DNA of 64,000 nt from Malania oleifera (lineage: Eukaryota; Streptophyta; Magnoliopsida; Santalales; Ximeniaceae). The stretch covers positions 98,514,397-98,578,396 of the forward strand of contig NC_080423.1 of assembly GCF_029873635.1 (NCBI RefSeq), read 5' to 3'. Below the pieces are notes generated by a model. It was not told where the DNA came from. It did not search any database and saw nothing but the letters and a program-made list of their open reading frames with translations. The position numbers and the translations under genes were made by a program. Positions 47,501 to 60,115 of the stretch are shown piece after piece. Numbering within the stretch: position 1 is the first letter of the stretch; every line of letters starts with the position of its first letter.

Positions 47501-50500
47501 TTGTCTCCAAGTGCTAGAAAGGAGACGGTCCCAACCAAACATTCAAAGGTTAAGGTGGAGAAATGAGATATGTTTTTCAGGTTCTCCTAAGAGGCGTATA
47601 ATCGCCAAGGTGGAGATTGTTGTGTTTTTGTGGCTCTTATGCTTGGTGGAGTTCATAAACAAAGGAAGAAAAACATATGTGTGAAGTCATTGGTGCTGTG
47701 CAACAAACATTCGTCAACGAATGGGCCTCATTTGTCAACAAATGGAGATACCGAGACCAAATGAAATTTAGACATTCAGAAGTCGTCGACGAATATGCTT
47801 GATTCGTCGACGAATGGACACTAATCGCTAACAAATGGACCCTATTCGTTGACGAATGGACTCAGGGCTGCGAGGATGATTTCAAATTTTGAATGTAAAC
47901 GTTAGGACGGTTGGGTATTTGGAGGAAAACCTCTGTGGGGTTGTTAAATATGTCATTCTGGGCATATTGTGGAGAGAGAGAACGGGAGAAGGAGAGAAGA
48001 TTATTGAAAATCATTGTATTGTGTATTTTGTGATCTTCATAGTGAAATTTTTGCTGATTGCTCCCATGGATGTAGGCTTTGCCGAACCATGTAATTCCTA
48101 GTATCATTGCTCTTATTAATACTTTGCTTATTTGCTGTGGTTGTGGAGTAATTATGGATAATCAACATTTCTATTGTTGCGTTTGGTTTTTGTTTGATCC
48201 TTTACACAATATACATATTCTGTTGTGCATTGTTTGAGGGGCATTTTTTACAACAAAATTCTACTGATTGTTAAGGAAATTTTATGAAGATAATTTCTAC
48301 TTCATCCAAGGAAGAATAAAACCCACCACCAAGCCCAAGTCACACTAGGTGGAGTCTAACTATATGAACTCTCTTCTAACATTTTGAATGATATAGGCGA
48401 TATCTGCAAAAATTGAAGTGTCAAATCCTTACTGGGGGGCCAATCTATTCTAGTGTCTATGCCACCCACCTTTTTCCATTACTACCACCACAACAAGCAA
48501 CTACATCTCCCCTCCTCACCAGGCCATTTATTTTATCTAAGTTGCAAGTGTCCCATATCTTCCACAAATGCTACAACTAGCTAACCACTCATCCATCTTA
48601 GCATTATTATTTGTGCAACAATCCTGCACGATTAAATAAATTAAACAACAATTATTTTATAATTTTGCATGCAATAATTAGATTAAAAGCTATTTTATCG
48701 AAAAAATTATTATGAGCAACAATGATTCTATTATAATTATTATTGTTATTACTTGATATCTCATGATTAAATAAATTTGAATCTTACGCAGAGAGATGCT
48801 TTTTCCCAAAACTAGAAATTCTTACACTAAGAGGACCCATTTTCTATCATGGAAATTTTATCCAATGACCTTGACCTTGAGCAAAACACAAAATGTTTCT
48901 CAAAAATTTCAGTACTACAAATTCAACAATCCAAAACCACCAATTCAAACTAAAAGCTTGGAAATTATCATTTTCTTAATAATTTAATCAAATGAATCAA
49001 AAGAAAAAGGGAACAAAAACATCTCTTCAAGATTTTAGCACAACCATCCAAAGAAATGCCAATACGAGGAGCTAATAACTTGATATTGTCCTGCAAGAAT
49101 TCTAAATTCCAGATAAAAGGATTGAAATATCATCTTAACAATATCAAATTTTGCATCAAATTTTTGTGAAAATTTTTTGTGTACCCGCACAGGCTTGTAC
49201 TGTACTTGAACTCAACCCGCCTCGCATTATAATATTCCTGAATATTCTACGATATTGGCAGTATCTGTTGACTAGATTATTTGTGCAGTGGTTTTTGTTG
49301 GTTACCCTTTTTCCTTGGGCATTTTTTTATTTTTTTTATTTTTCTTTCTGATTTGTGCCAGATTTTCTATATGGAGATGTCATATTCTAATTTTTGTATA
49401 TTCTTAATTTATTTATGAAATCTCTTCTTTTGCTGTCAAAACAACAACAATAATAATATTCACATGCAATTACATGCAGCTTGACTAAGACAATGGAACA
49501 TAGTTAAAATGAAAAATAAAAATAAATTTAAGAGGATGAAATTTAGGATTGTCAAACAAATTTTTTAAAAAAACAAATGTTGCATCCAAAATACACTATC
49601 ATAAAACATTACATGTTTACACCAAATAAACAATAAATCACTCAAACAAATAGCATTATATGCTTGCATCAAATAAACAACAAAGCACTAACAAAAGCAG
49701 CTTATATGACTCACTTCTTTACGAAAAGCTTCCTCTTTATCAGAAACAGTAGAGTCATTCCACAGATTGATGACACCATCATTGCCACCAGTTGCAAGCA
49801 TTTCTGTTTCCTTCCCAACAGCCAAGGCCCATACCTGCAAGATAAAATTAATTGAGTAAAACAAGGCCGCGACAGATTCAGAGAAAAAGCAAAAACTGGA
49901 CAAATTCCAAAAGAAAAAACAAAGGGGAAAAGAGGCTACCATGTCCACTAAATGAAAGATCAACTTAGAAGCAGATAGCAAAACATCCAAGTCTTATGTT
50001 TATATGAGTATAGATATGCACTTCAAAAAGTTCTTGTAAGAAATGAACACTACAATAGAATACAGGAGTTTACAGCATCAAAATTAAAAAATTTAAGCAT
50101 GAACTTGTACAGACTTAATAAACATCTCATTGATTTTATTAGCAGTGGAAATTAAAATATACAAATGTTTAAAAACTAAAATTAGCTTAACCAGTAAACA
50201 ACTAGTGAACTGTGGGCAGGTAAACCAAGGGAGTGGTGCTCGAAGGTGAACTTGAAGGAGTAATCAGTTTAATAATGAATAATAAATATGCTGGCATGCA
50301 GGCAAGCATGTGTATGCAGATTTGATAAAAGAATGGCATGACAGAGTGCAAGGAAACCTAGGTAAAAGGAATGACCTCAGAAAAGATATTGTAGTTATCA
50401 ACCCGCCAATGATCATCACCCAACTAGGTACCATCCCAAAAATTCTTTATTCATCTTCTTTTTTCACTATCATCATCCTTTTCAAAGGTTGAAACTGATG

Positions 50501-53500
50501 GCCCCAGGACGCACATTTTACTCATTACAGTTAGTACTTAGTACAACTGGATTGATTCATCAAAATACAACAATATTGAGCATCTACATAAAAACAGCAT
50601 CATCATCCCCTTCCAAATTACCTTTATAAAATGGAGAGACACACAACATGGCAAAGTGATGAGTCAGTTCCAGTATTTTTTTCTTCTCTGCTTTCAAAAT
50701 AAGGAAAATAAAGAGATAGGCAAAAAAGCTCGTAAGTCAAGTACAGAACGAGCCTTGTCTACGAAGCAGAGCAACCCTGTCTTCTAATGGGATAGGCGGC
50801 TATTAAAGCAGTATTCCCCCTTGAAAATAAAAACAAACGAATGATCAACGACTTTGAAATTAGTGAATATATTCTTTCCATGGGATTGTCTGTAAGTTTA
50901 GCAGTATACCTAGCGTTTCGCGCTGGACGACGTGTTCGCTCTCTAACACCCGAAAACATGGGAGATAAGTTGTCAGATTTTGCGTTCAACTCTTTGAAAG
51001 AGCTTATCTCAAATAAGCTAGAAGAGCTCTTTGGGTCGCAGGGTGTGCAGTTGCCCGCGAAAATTAGGATTCAAGATGTCGCCACCCATCTCCATTGTTT
51101 TTATAAGAGATGCAGCAATGCCAATTTAAAAAAAAAAAAAAAAAAAAGAGGATAAGACGCCCTGCAACCCTTGCTATCCTCTAAAAGAAACATAAAGGAA
51201 AATCTATTAAAATTTCAGAGAAACTCCCTAATCTGAACTGCTTTACGTGAATTATTATTTTTTTAAGTAAACAAGCATTCAGTTCACAAGGGCACCAAGT
51301 GGTTGCCAACCTGTACACAAAATCCATAAAGTCTTAACCAACTCATTTCTGTTATCCCTGTACCAATGGGATAACTAATTCATCAAACCATCAGTGAAGT
51401 TCCTATAAATTGAAATTTATATCCTCGAAAAATCTACTATTCATTTCCTTGAACAAAATAAAAAATTTAGAGAGGAATCAGATTGATAGGTTTTTTCCCC
51501 TCTCTCGCTGGTTTTAAGAACTGACCAGGCCAAAAGTTCCTGATTTATTGACTCAGCTGAAAACCATTTCTAAAATCCCCCCCTCCCCGCTCCCCACCCA
51601 AAAAAATAAAAATAAAAAATGCCCAAAGCCAAATCCCACAGCAACCTCCATCGGCGCTGAAAAAATAATTGCTTAACATCTTCCAACTCCTCTTCGCAAA
51701 CATAGCATCTGTTCACAAAATTCCAATTTCAGAAGTTAAAACCCTTCCTCAGGTTACACCACAAGCTAGGAACGCCACTTTGCCTTAGCTGACATTTCTC
51801 TAATAAGCAACTGTCTCGCCTCCCTCTGCCCTGAAATCTTCTAATAATAGGATTTAACACTATCCCTCCCTTCATTGTCGACCATCATAATAATACAGTT
51901 ATAGGAGAAAAGCTGAGAAGAGTTCATCTCTTCCAAACTTGATATTCCAAAAGTTCCGCCATCTGTGGTAAATAAAAATATGATAATAAAGCTTCTAAAT
52001 CCAAAGCCACAAAGAACACATCCGAGAAGAGCTAATGTGATTCCAACAACACCTATCTTTCTAGAAGTTAAACTTTTCCCGATTGCCCACAATAATCTGT
52101 TTGAAGGGACAACTCTACCCATCTCCGTCTTATCCAATTCCAAGCCCCAATTGCATACAGTTTTCTATTCTCCCCAGTGGCCTATTCATTTCCCCCCAAT
52201 TACATGCAACTTTTCCTCTGAAACTTCAATTCCATTTCCAAAAAAGGCCTTACTGAAAGTAACAAGATCTCTAAACTGCACCTTCTTGAGGAATGGGTTG
52301 TTTAACAATATCCAAATTCGACAAATGATGTTTGAGGCTCTCACCCACAATATACCGAAAAAATCTTCTTCAAATACCTTACAGTCACCAAACTATGTAG
52401 AAAGAAATGGGAAGAGATATAAAGTACCGGAAGGTAGAATAAGACGCTATTAATAAGAATTAGCCTTTCCACCTTGACAAAAATTTGCTCTTCTAAGCCA
52501 CTAGCTTCTTCTCAAATTTCTCAACCATGGGAACCCAGATAGATTTCTCACCATTAATCAAAATTGACAAGCCTGGGGTGGATATGCATTTTTTTATCTG
52601 AGAAATCCATTTCTTTGGAATTCAATTTTCCCAACATGAAAGGTGTAAGATCTCAGTTTCCACAATTGTAGGCCTTCTCCACGTCAAGCTTACAAATTAC
52701 ACCTCCTTCACCCCTTCCCCTTGCCCAAAAAGCATGCATCAAGAATTTCTCCCCTCAATAAAGGCATTTTGCAAGGGTCCTACCACCATGCCTACCACCT
52801 TTTTGAGCCTCAACACTAAACTTATAGGCAGTTATCTTCAATTTTTACCACCACATTTTTTCTTGAGAATCCAAGCAACGAAATCCGCAAAATTCCACCA
52901 AATTGTGTAGCTCCTCAAGAACGCCATCACCTCATTTTAATCAATCCCAAATTATCTTGCTAAAAATCCATCATAAACCCCCTAAACCCAGTGCCTTGTC
53001 TCCATGACCCTCCTTAAGAGCTTTAAAGACTTCGTCTTCAGTAAAATACATGCATAGAAAGTTATCTAGATCTTCACTAATCATATGCAATTCAAGGCCT
53101 GTTAAAGAAGGCTTCCCACATTTGAAAAGGTACGGCCCTACAGAAGTTACATGCTGCATTCTTAATAATATCAATACACATACATACATGCATATAGACA
53201 CATACACATATTTGTATAAGAGAATATATTAATAAAATCAGAATGAGATACAAAGTGAGGACGGGATGGCCTCCAAAAAGCAGCATAAAATATGCAAAAA
53301 AACACAATCAGACTCTGTTAAAGCTGCTCTCAATCTCTTTGAAGGCCGGCTAGAGACAGCGCCCAATTAAAAAAAAAAGAACAAACACCTAAAAAAAAAG
53401 GGCCCACGATGATGCCAAAAACACCACTATATCCCATCAAGCTAGTAGAGGTTGAACAATCCTTGAAAGTTCTTATATTCCTCTTGGAACAAATGATCGA

Positions 53501-56500
53501 TAGGGGTTCAAAAACTGAGCAGCCCCCAAGAACTCTTCCATTCCTGCTTTTCAAAAAAAAAAAAAAAGGAAAACTGGCAAGAAATCTACAAAATCCTAGG
53601 CACCTCCCAAGCTTCATCCAAGCAAGAGAAACGAGCATTCAAAGATAGTTTGCTGTCTGCCCAATTGCTTCTTTAGACGTGCGGCACATGAAGCATATAT
53701 CCAGACTGAAAGATTAATAAAATCCACTGATCTGTAACATATGTGCATTAATCCTATTGAAGTCACAGACTCATAGTCTAGATGAAAACCTGAATCTTAA
53801 CAGGAACCTTTGCCTTCCAATGATTTGGCTCCAAAGGAAAAAAATTTGGTGGAGTTTTTAAGAGGTGAAGGATTTCGATTTGGAAGAAAAGTGACTTAAG
53901 GAATTGGCCTCCCAAGCCCTCTTAACCTTAGGAACAGAACAAAGTGATCCAAGGCAATAAGCAAGGTTGGTGAGCTCATTGGCCTCCCGTCATTGAGATT
54001 CCTAAAAAAGTGGAAAAACAAAGAAGAACTCTCCCCAAAAAAAAACAAAGGAATGATATGTTCATCATGAAGAGAAGAAAGCTTTTTAAAAAATGAGGTC
54101 CCATCCAAGCAGCCTCCCAAACCCAAACCCTGTTGCCATTACGCAGTATGAAACAAATGAGATGAAACAAAAGACGAGAAAGTTGGGAAACAAACTTCTA
54201 AGGGCTAGCATGAGAAACAATGCCACTTCCCCTAGTATCTCACCCATTCCAATGAAGCCCACACTTTTTATCAACTTGTGCCATAGTGAGTTAACCTCTA
54301 AGGAGATCCTCCATAGCCATTTAGCAATCAAATAGATGTTTCTCAGAAACCACATTACGAAGACCCAATCCCCCTTTGGATGTAGGTTTTCTAACTACCT
54401 CCCCCAGCTAACAAGGTGATATCTCTTATTCTCCCCCCCCCCCCCCAACCTGACCAAAGAAAGTCGCCCATCATGTCATCGACCTCTTAAGAATCCTAGC
54501 AACACTCGTAAACCCTCAAGATAGAGATAAGAAATAATTTGGAAGTTAAAGAGAGAGGCAATAATGCATGTTATACAACCCCCATTAGATAAGTACGCCC
54601 TCTTACTCTCCAACCTCCAAATGACCCTCTCCGTCACCACGTCCCAAAAAGCTACAGAATTAGAATTACCACCAAGGAGAGGCCAACATAGGAAAGTAGC
54701 CAATCTAAGGAAACACACCCTACTAAGCCTTCAAAACCTCTAAAACCTTGTCTTCCAAATTAATGCCTGCCATCCCACTCTTCTAATATCTCTTTGATTT
54801 TTAGACACTTAGCCATCAAATTCCCCTTTATCAATAAAGTTAGATGTCTTGTGAGCACTTGCCACTTTATAAAGAAGCTTTGGTTTTCAATCTCTCTTTT
54901 CAAGACTTTAGACTCCAAGAGATTTCTTTTCAGCCCAATCATCTTGGAAGGTTCCTTTCACATGTTCATTCTCTTTTCATTATCCTCTACAAACATATGG
55001 CTTCATTACTCTCCCTTAAAAAAAGTTTATTTTTCACAATAACTTTTCCAAGAGCGTCCTTGTTCCACATCTCAATACCCTGATTAAGCATTTTCATTTT
55101 TTTGCCACAACAAAGCTAGCGTGGCCCTCCATCCCTAGAAACTATTCCATCAATCTCTAACTTGCTTGCAAATTAAAGGCTGCAAATGAGCCCGGGCAGC
55201 AAAGCTTTACCATGCTCAAGCTTGTTTACTAAATTTTAATTTGAGCTCAAGCTGAGTTCAAACCGAGCTTCAATATACTTGCTCAAGCTTGTTCATTTAC
55301 ATGGCAAAGCTACCGAGCTGCTGGCAAGCAGCTTGGTTCTTATGGGACCACTCACTATGAAAGGCGAGAGGCTCGTAGGGTTTTGTTAGGCAAAAAGTGA
55401 AAAGGAGCTCTTACTAATAGTGCCTTGTGGTTTATTTGCACCCTCCCTCAAAGCCAGCCTTATGACTGAATTTAAGTTATGGAGCTTGGGCTAAACAAGC
55501 CAACACCTCAATGGCCTCAACTTATAGGCTAAATAAGCGCATTACAATTCAAACTTAATTTGACCCTATTAAACAAGCCCTCGCCTACTCCAAGCCCTAT
55601 TGAACAATCCCAACCAAGCCTGTAACCAAGCCACTCATTCTTAAAAAAAGCCTCAAGGGAATCGCCAGCTTACATAACAAACAAGCCTAAACAAGCTCTT
55701 ACTAAGCCAAGCTCCCATGCCACTCATGAGCAATATGGTTTGTTTGTAACTGTATTTGCAATGCTATCCGATTTTCAGTGCACATTGCATGATTTTTAGT
55801 GCATATGGCATGCTTTTTACTGCACCCAACAACTTAGCAAAGGAACAATAAGAGTCCCTATTGTTTCCAAGCAACTGTCAGAATTTTAGCATTCTCACTC
55901 CTTTGACATTGTTGATCAACGCCATTGAAATTTGACAGGAGCACACAATCGCACCTCATGAAATCTTCTTTCTTTCTTTTTAGATTTTCTTTTACCATGA
56001 CAAAAAGGGTCAACTTCAATAACATGCCACATGCATATCTACATCATATCAATGCCTTCTCTAATGGATAGGCCACATCAAGGTTTTAAACACAGCCCTC
56101 TCACCAAACAGAAAACAGGAAAATCTACAACAGGTCATCTAAAATGAAAAGCGTAAGTTTAGCACAGCAAGCAACAAAAGCAAAATTGTCTGAAGTATCT
56201 CTTAAGGTGTGATATGCATTGTTGGCCTACAACCTAACAACTGAAGCAAAATGGACATCTAACATGGTATTGGAGCCACAGTTGCCAGGAGATCTTGGGT
56301 TCTAGTCTCATTGTTAGCATTTATTGGAAACTTTGATTAAAATTATCTTGCTCCCAGAAATGGATGTTGTTCATTGTTTTGTTTCTCTCTCCAAGTGCAA
56401 CCAAGCAGCAAATGCAGGGGAGGTTAAGGCTTGATTTACATTGTTGGCCCACAATCTCACAGTTTAAGCTTCTAAGTGAAGTGGTAATCTAACGTTATCC

Positions 56501-59500
56501 AACAGTACATTACAAGAAATAGCATCTGCTTCACAAGATCAAAGGACCCACAGATGGGAACTCCTAATCAGCTGGCACCATATTTCAGCAAACCAACAAC
56601 AATAGAAAATCATCTTAATCTTTCAGTGGCCTTGACCAAGACTGGATGCTACCTATGCCCCTCCAATAGCCCAAAAATTTACACATAAACAGCATTTCCC
56701 CTGAAATCAATCAATATCAAATAAAATAAAACTGCACTCTGTTTTCTAAAACATACCATCAGATAAAATGACGCTGGATCTGATCACATGAATGCAGTCC
56801 ATTTTTCAAAAACAAGGATAATTCTATGTATGATTTTTTTTTTTTTTTTGGACAAGTGGTTCTTTGTATGATATCAAAAACAGCTATGTTATTTACATGT
56901 ACAAAAAGAAAAGTAGAAAGACAATTCTTCAAAAGCTAAATTTAACCCAAAAAAAAATTAGAATTTCTTTCAGCACCTTGTCTTCATGTTGATCATAAGT
57001 AGCAACACATTCATTATCTTTGACCGTCCACAGCTTGACCAAGCCATCAGCACCTGAAAAAGGAAACTTTGCTTCCTTATAAATATTTCATCGAATTATA
57101 TACATATCAGGTGATAGTGCTCCTCATTACCACAAGAAGCAAACTGGGTCCCACGAGAAAGGAATGATGCTCTTAATACACTGGATGTATGCCCTTCAAA
57201 TGTTTTTAAGCAGGAACCATCAGATATAGCCCATATTTTTATTGTTTGATCACCAGATGCTGTTATAACACATTGATCAACTGGTGAGAACTCTACAGAC
57301 CAAATTTGCCTTTTGTGCCCTCTGAGTACAACTACAGATACCAGATCCGGAAGCCTCCAAACACGAGCTGTGCGATCCTAATCAAAATGATAGAAAAAAA
57401 TCAGAAAAATCTCAAGTATAGAAATTTGAGATTAAAGGTAACCATGTACTGTATTTTGATTTTTCTCATTCATAGAAAGCATCATTTCTCATCTCAAACA
57501 TATAGATATTAGATGTAAAGAAGCAAGGCCTTCTAATTTACTAACCCGTGAACCACTACAGACAAAACTGTCATTTGGAGCAACAGCCAAAGAATTTATA
57601 TCCTTATCATGGGCTGACACAACTGCTTTCGTTTTCAGATTAGTAGGCTGTTCCACACCATCAGAGAGACCATCCAAACTCCACACCTTAAGCATAAGAT
57701 CCCTAAGCATAAAATAAAAAATTAGTCAAGCATAAAATAAAAAATTAGTTAAGTTTAAAATAACTTAGGATAAGAATTGAGAAAAAAAGATTATGCATTT
57801 AATTTAACTCAAATCTAATGGGTCCCTTAAGGGTATGTTTGTTTTGCAGGATGGGTTTTTGCAGGACTGGAGTGGACTGAATAGAATTGAACAGGATTGG
57901 CAATTGCATATGTCCTTTATTTTGCCTACCATCCATGAGGGACAAGATTAGCAATGATAGTTATCGTGTCCCATGTTTAGCCAAGCCTTAAATCCTTTAG
58001 CTGCAAAACAAACGCACCCTAACACGTTCTTCAGAATCAGCTCCAAAGAAGGTCAAAACCAATCCATCTATTTCCTGGCTTCCTGCCCTACATATCTTAT
58101 ACCAGTGTGTGAACATCCTGACAAGCCAGCCATTTAAAAGGCCCTTGAAAAAATAATTCTTAATCTTGAAGTTGTCATGCACTGTTTATTCATTCAATCA
58201 AAGGTTCCACATAAAAACTAAGGCAAGCAAGCACTTAAATTGCAATGCCACACAGCTTAAGTGTACTGCCTGGGTAAAGCTCTCACCTACTACCACTTAC
58301 AAAGAAGTTCCGCTGTTTCTTGGAAAAAGCAACAGCTCCAACACCACGTTGATCATCTTCGCCACCCACACCAACTCCAACTTTTTGGGTGAAAACCCCA
58401 ACTCCTATACAAGACCTGTTTTCCATATCCCACAACCTCACCTATACCAAAAATAACAAATAAATGAAAATTCAAAATTAATTTCAGCATAAACCAATGT
58501 GTGACTCTGTGTGTGTGTGAGAGAGAAAGACAGAAAAAGAACAGTAGTTTGCATTAGAAAATCATATTAGATGTATTTCTATAATCAAGAAATGAAAGCC
58601 TAGGATTTTAAGTAATGAAAAAAAAAATTCTATTTTTGCAAAAAAATTAAAGGAAATTTTCTTCTATTATAAATGCAAAATGGAGTATTGTGTTCAAATG
58701 TTACATTTTCCAAAATGGAAAAATAGAATACAAGTTTCCTTGTTTTCAAACTTATACTTGGAACATGACTCCACACTTTCCAAATTTTTCAAGTTTATTT
58801 CACCCTCTTTTTTTAGCCCGTGGCACCACCATCTCTACTCCAAGACCACAGTTACACAATTTGTTGCCAGCACCAGCAGCTACACATTGACACCTACAAC
58901 TGCCACCCACCGACACCCCATAGCCATCACCAGCAACAGCCACCCGCCATTGTCAACACACCACACTGCATCCCATCATCACCTCACCATCACAGAACAA
59001 CCAGCCACTGCCTTATCCAACTGCTGCTGCAGCCCATCTCCACCACTCACCACCTGCCCCTAGCCCAGCTGCTGCCATCAACATTACCCATTGTCACCAG
59101 ACAAAAACCACTACTATACCTTTGTGTTACTTGTTTGGAGAAAAAATTTTCAATTTCAACAAATGAATGCGTTTCTGGAATTTCCTAATTATTTTCATGG
59201 AATAATTGCAAATGGAGATGAAAACAGAAAACAAAAAAAGAATGTTTTCCACAACTAACAGAACCTCAGAGACTGTAGTCAAGCTCTTCTAAGGGTAGTG
59301 CCGTGCCAGAAGTAAACCATGCTAGCTTTTGAAATCGCATTCAACCAAAATATTTTAGCAATAATTAAAGAGGCGCATCTTGACAATAACAAAGTGACAA
59401 AAGAAAACCTTACACTGTTGTCTTTGCTTCCCGTGACAATAAGCTTTCTTCCAGAACTTGATACACAAGTGTCAAGGCATAGAACAATGTCAGTATGACC

Positions 59501-59759
59501 TGCCAATACATAGGAACATGACATTGATGCAAGGTCATACACTTGTACCTGCACATGTTCCCATTAATAAATACTAATTCGGCACCAAAACTTCAAAATT
59601 AAATCCTATGTAGCACAGATACAAATACAACATTGGTACACCACAACATAATAAATGCTAGTGTGGCACATGGCTAAATCTGTAGTTAATTTTTCCCCCA
59701 AAAATAAGCGGAAAAAGAACATTAAGGACCAGAACCAGTAGTAATTTGACCCTGAAGGC

Positions 59760-59793
<34 letters not shown>

Positions 59794-60082
59794 ACGCACA
59801 ACGGGTAAATCCACTTGTCAATTAACAAAAATTATTGTCGGCCCGCTTAAGGCACACTTGACATGTATATTAGTGTTCCCATGTTCGACATATATACACA
59901 GACAAAAAATTTCAAAGTTAAATCCTATGTAGCACAGATACAGACACAACATGGGTACACCACAACACAAAAATGCTACTATGGCACATGGCAAAATCTG
60001 TGGTTTATTTTTCTGCCAAAAATAAGCAGAACAAGAACATTAAGAAAAGGACCAGAACCAGTAGTAACTTGACCCTGAAGGC

Positions 60083-60115
<33 letters not shown>

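Larger units (their letters stand above)
44465..48255 (+). mobile_element. Ty1/copia element in a UTP13 intron
   Basis: LTRs are at 44465-45087 and 47618-48255 (TGTTGTG...ACAACA). Target duplication AAATT lies at 44460-44464 and 48256-48260. The primer-binding site TGGTATCAGAG is at 45090-45100 and the polypurine tract AAGGTGGAGAT at 47607-47617. The internal region is about 2.5 kb, short for a copia element. It keeps a GAG-pre-integrase-like part at about 45590-45930, integrase remnants to about 46300 and reverse transcriptase remnants near 46700-47050. It is broken in many places. The LTRs differ by scattered substitutions, so it is older than the gypsy element. It lies in the intron between the UTP13 exons at 49834-49715 and 43581-43451. 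Confidence 0.9.

Noticed and set aside
58680-59188. Overlapping His/Thr/Pro-rich frames
   Set aside because: Low-complexity CCACCA DNA inside a UTP13 intron, with similar frames in several phases.
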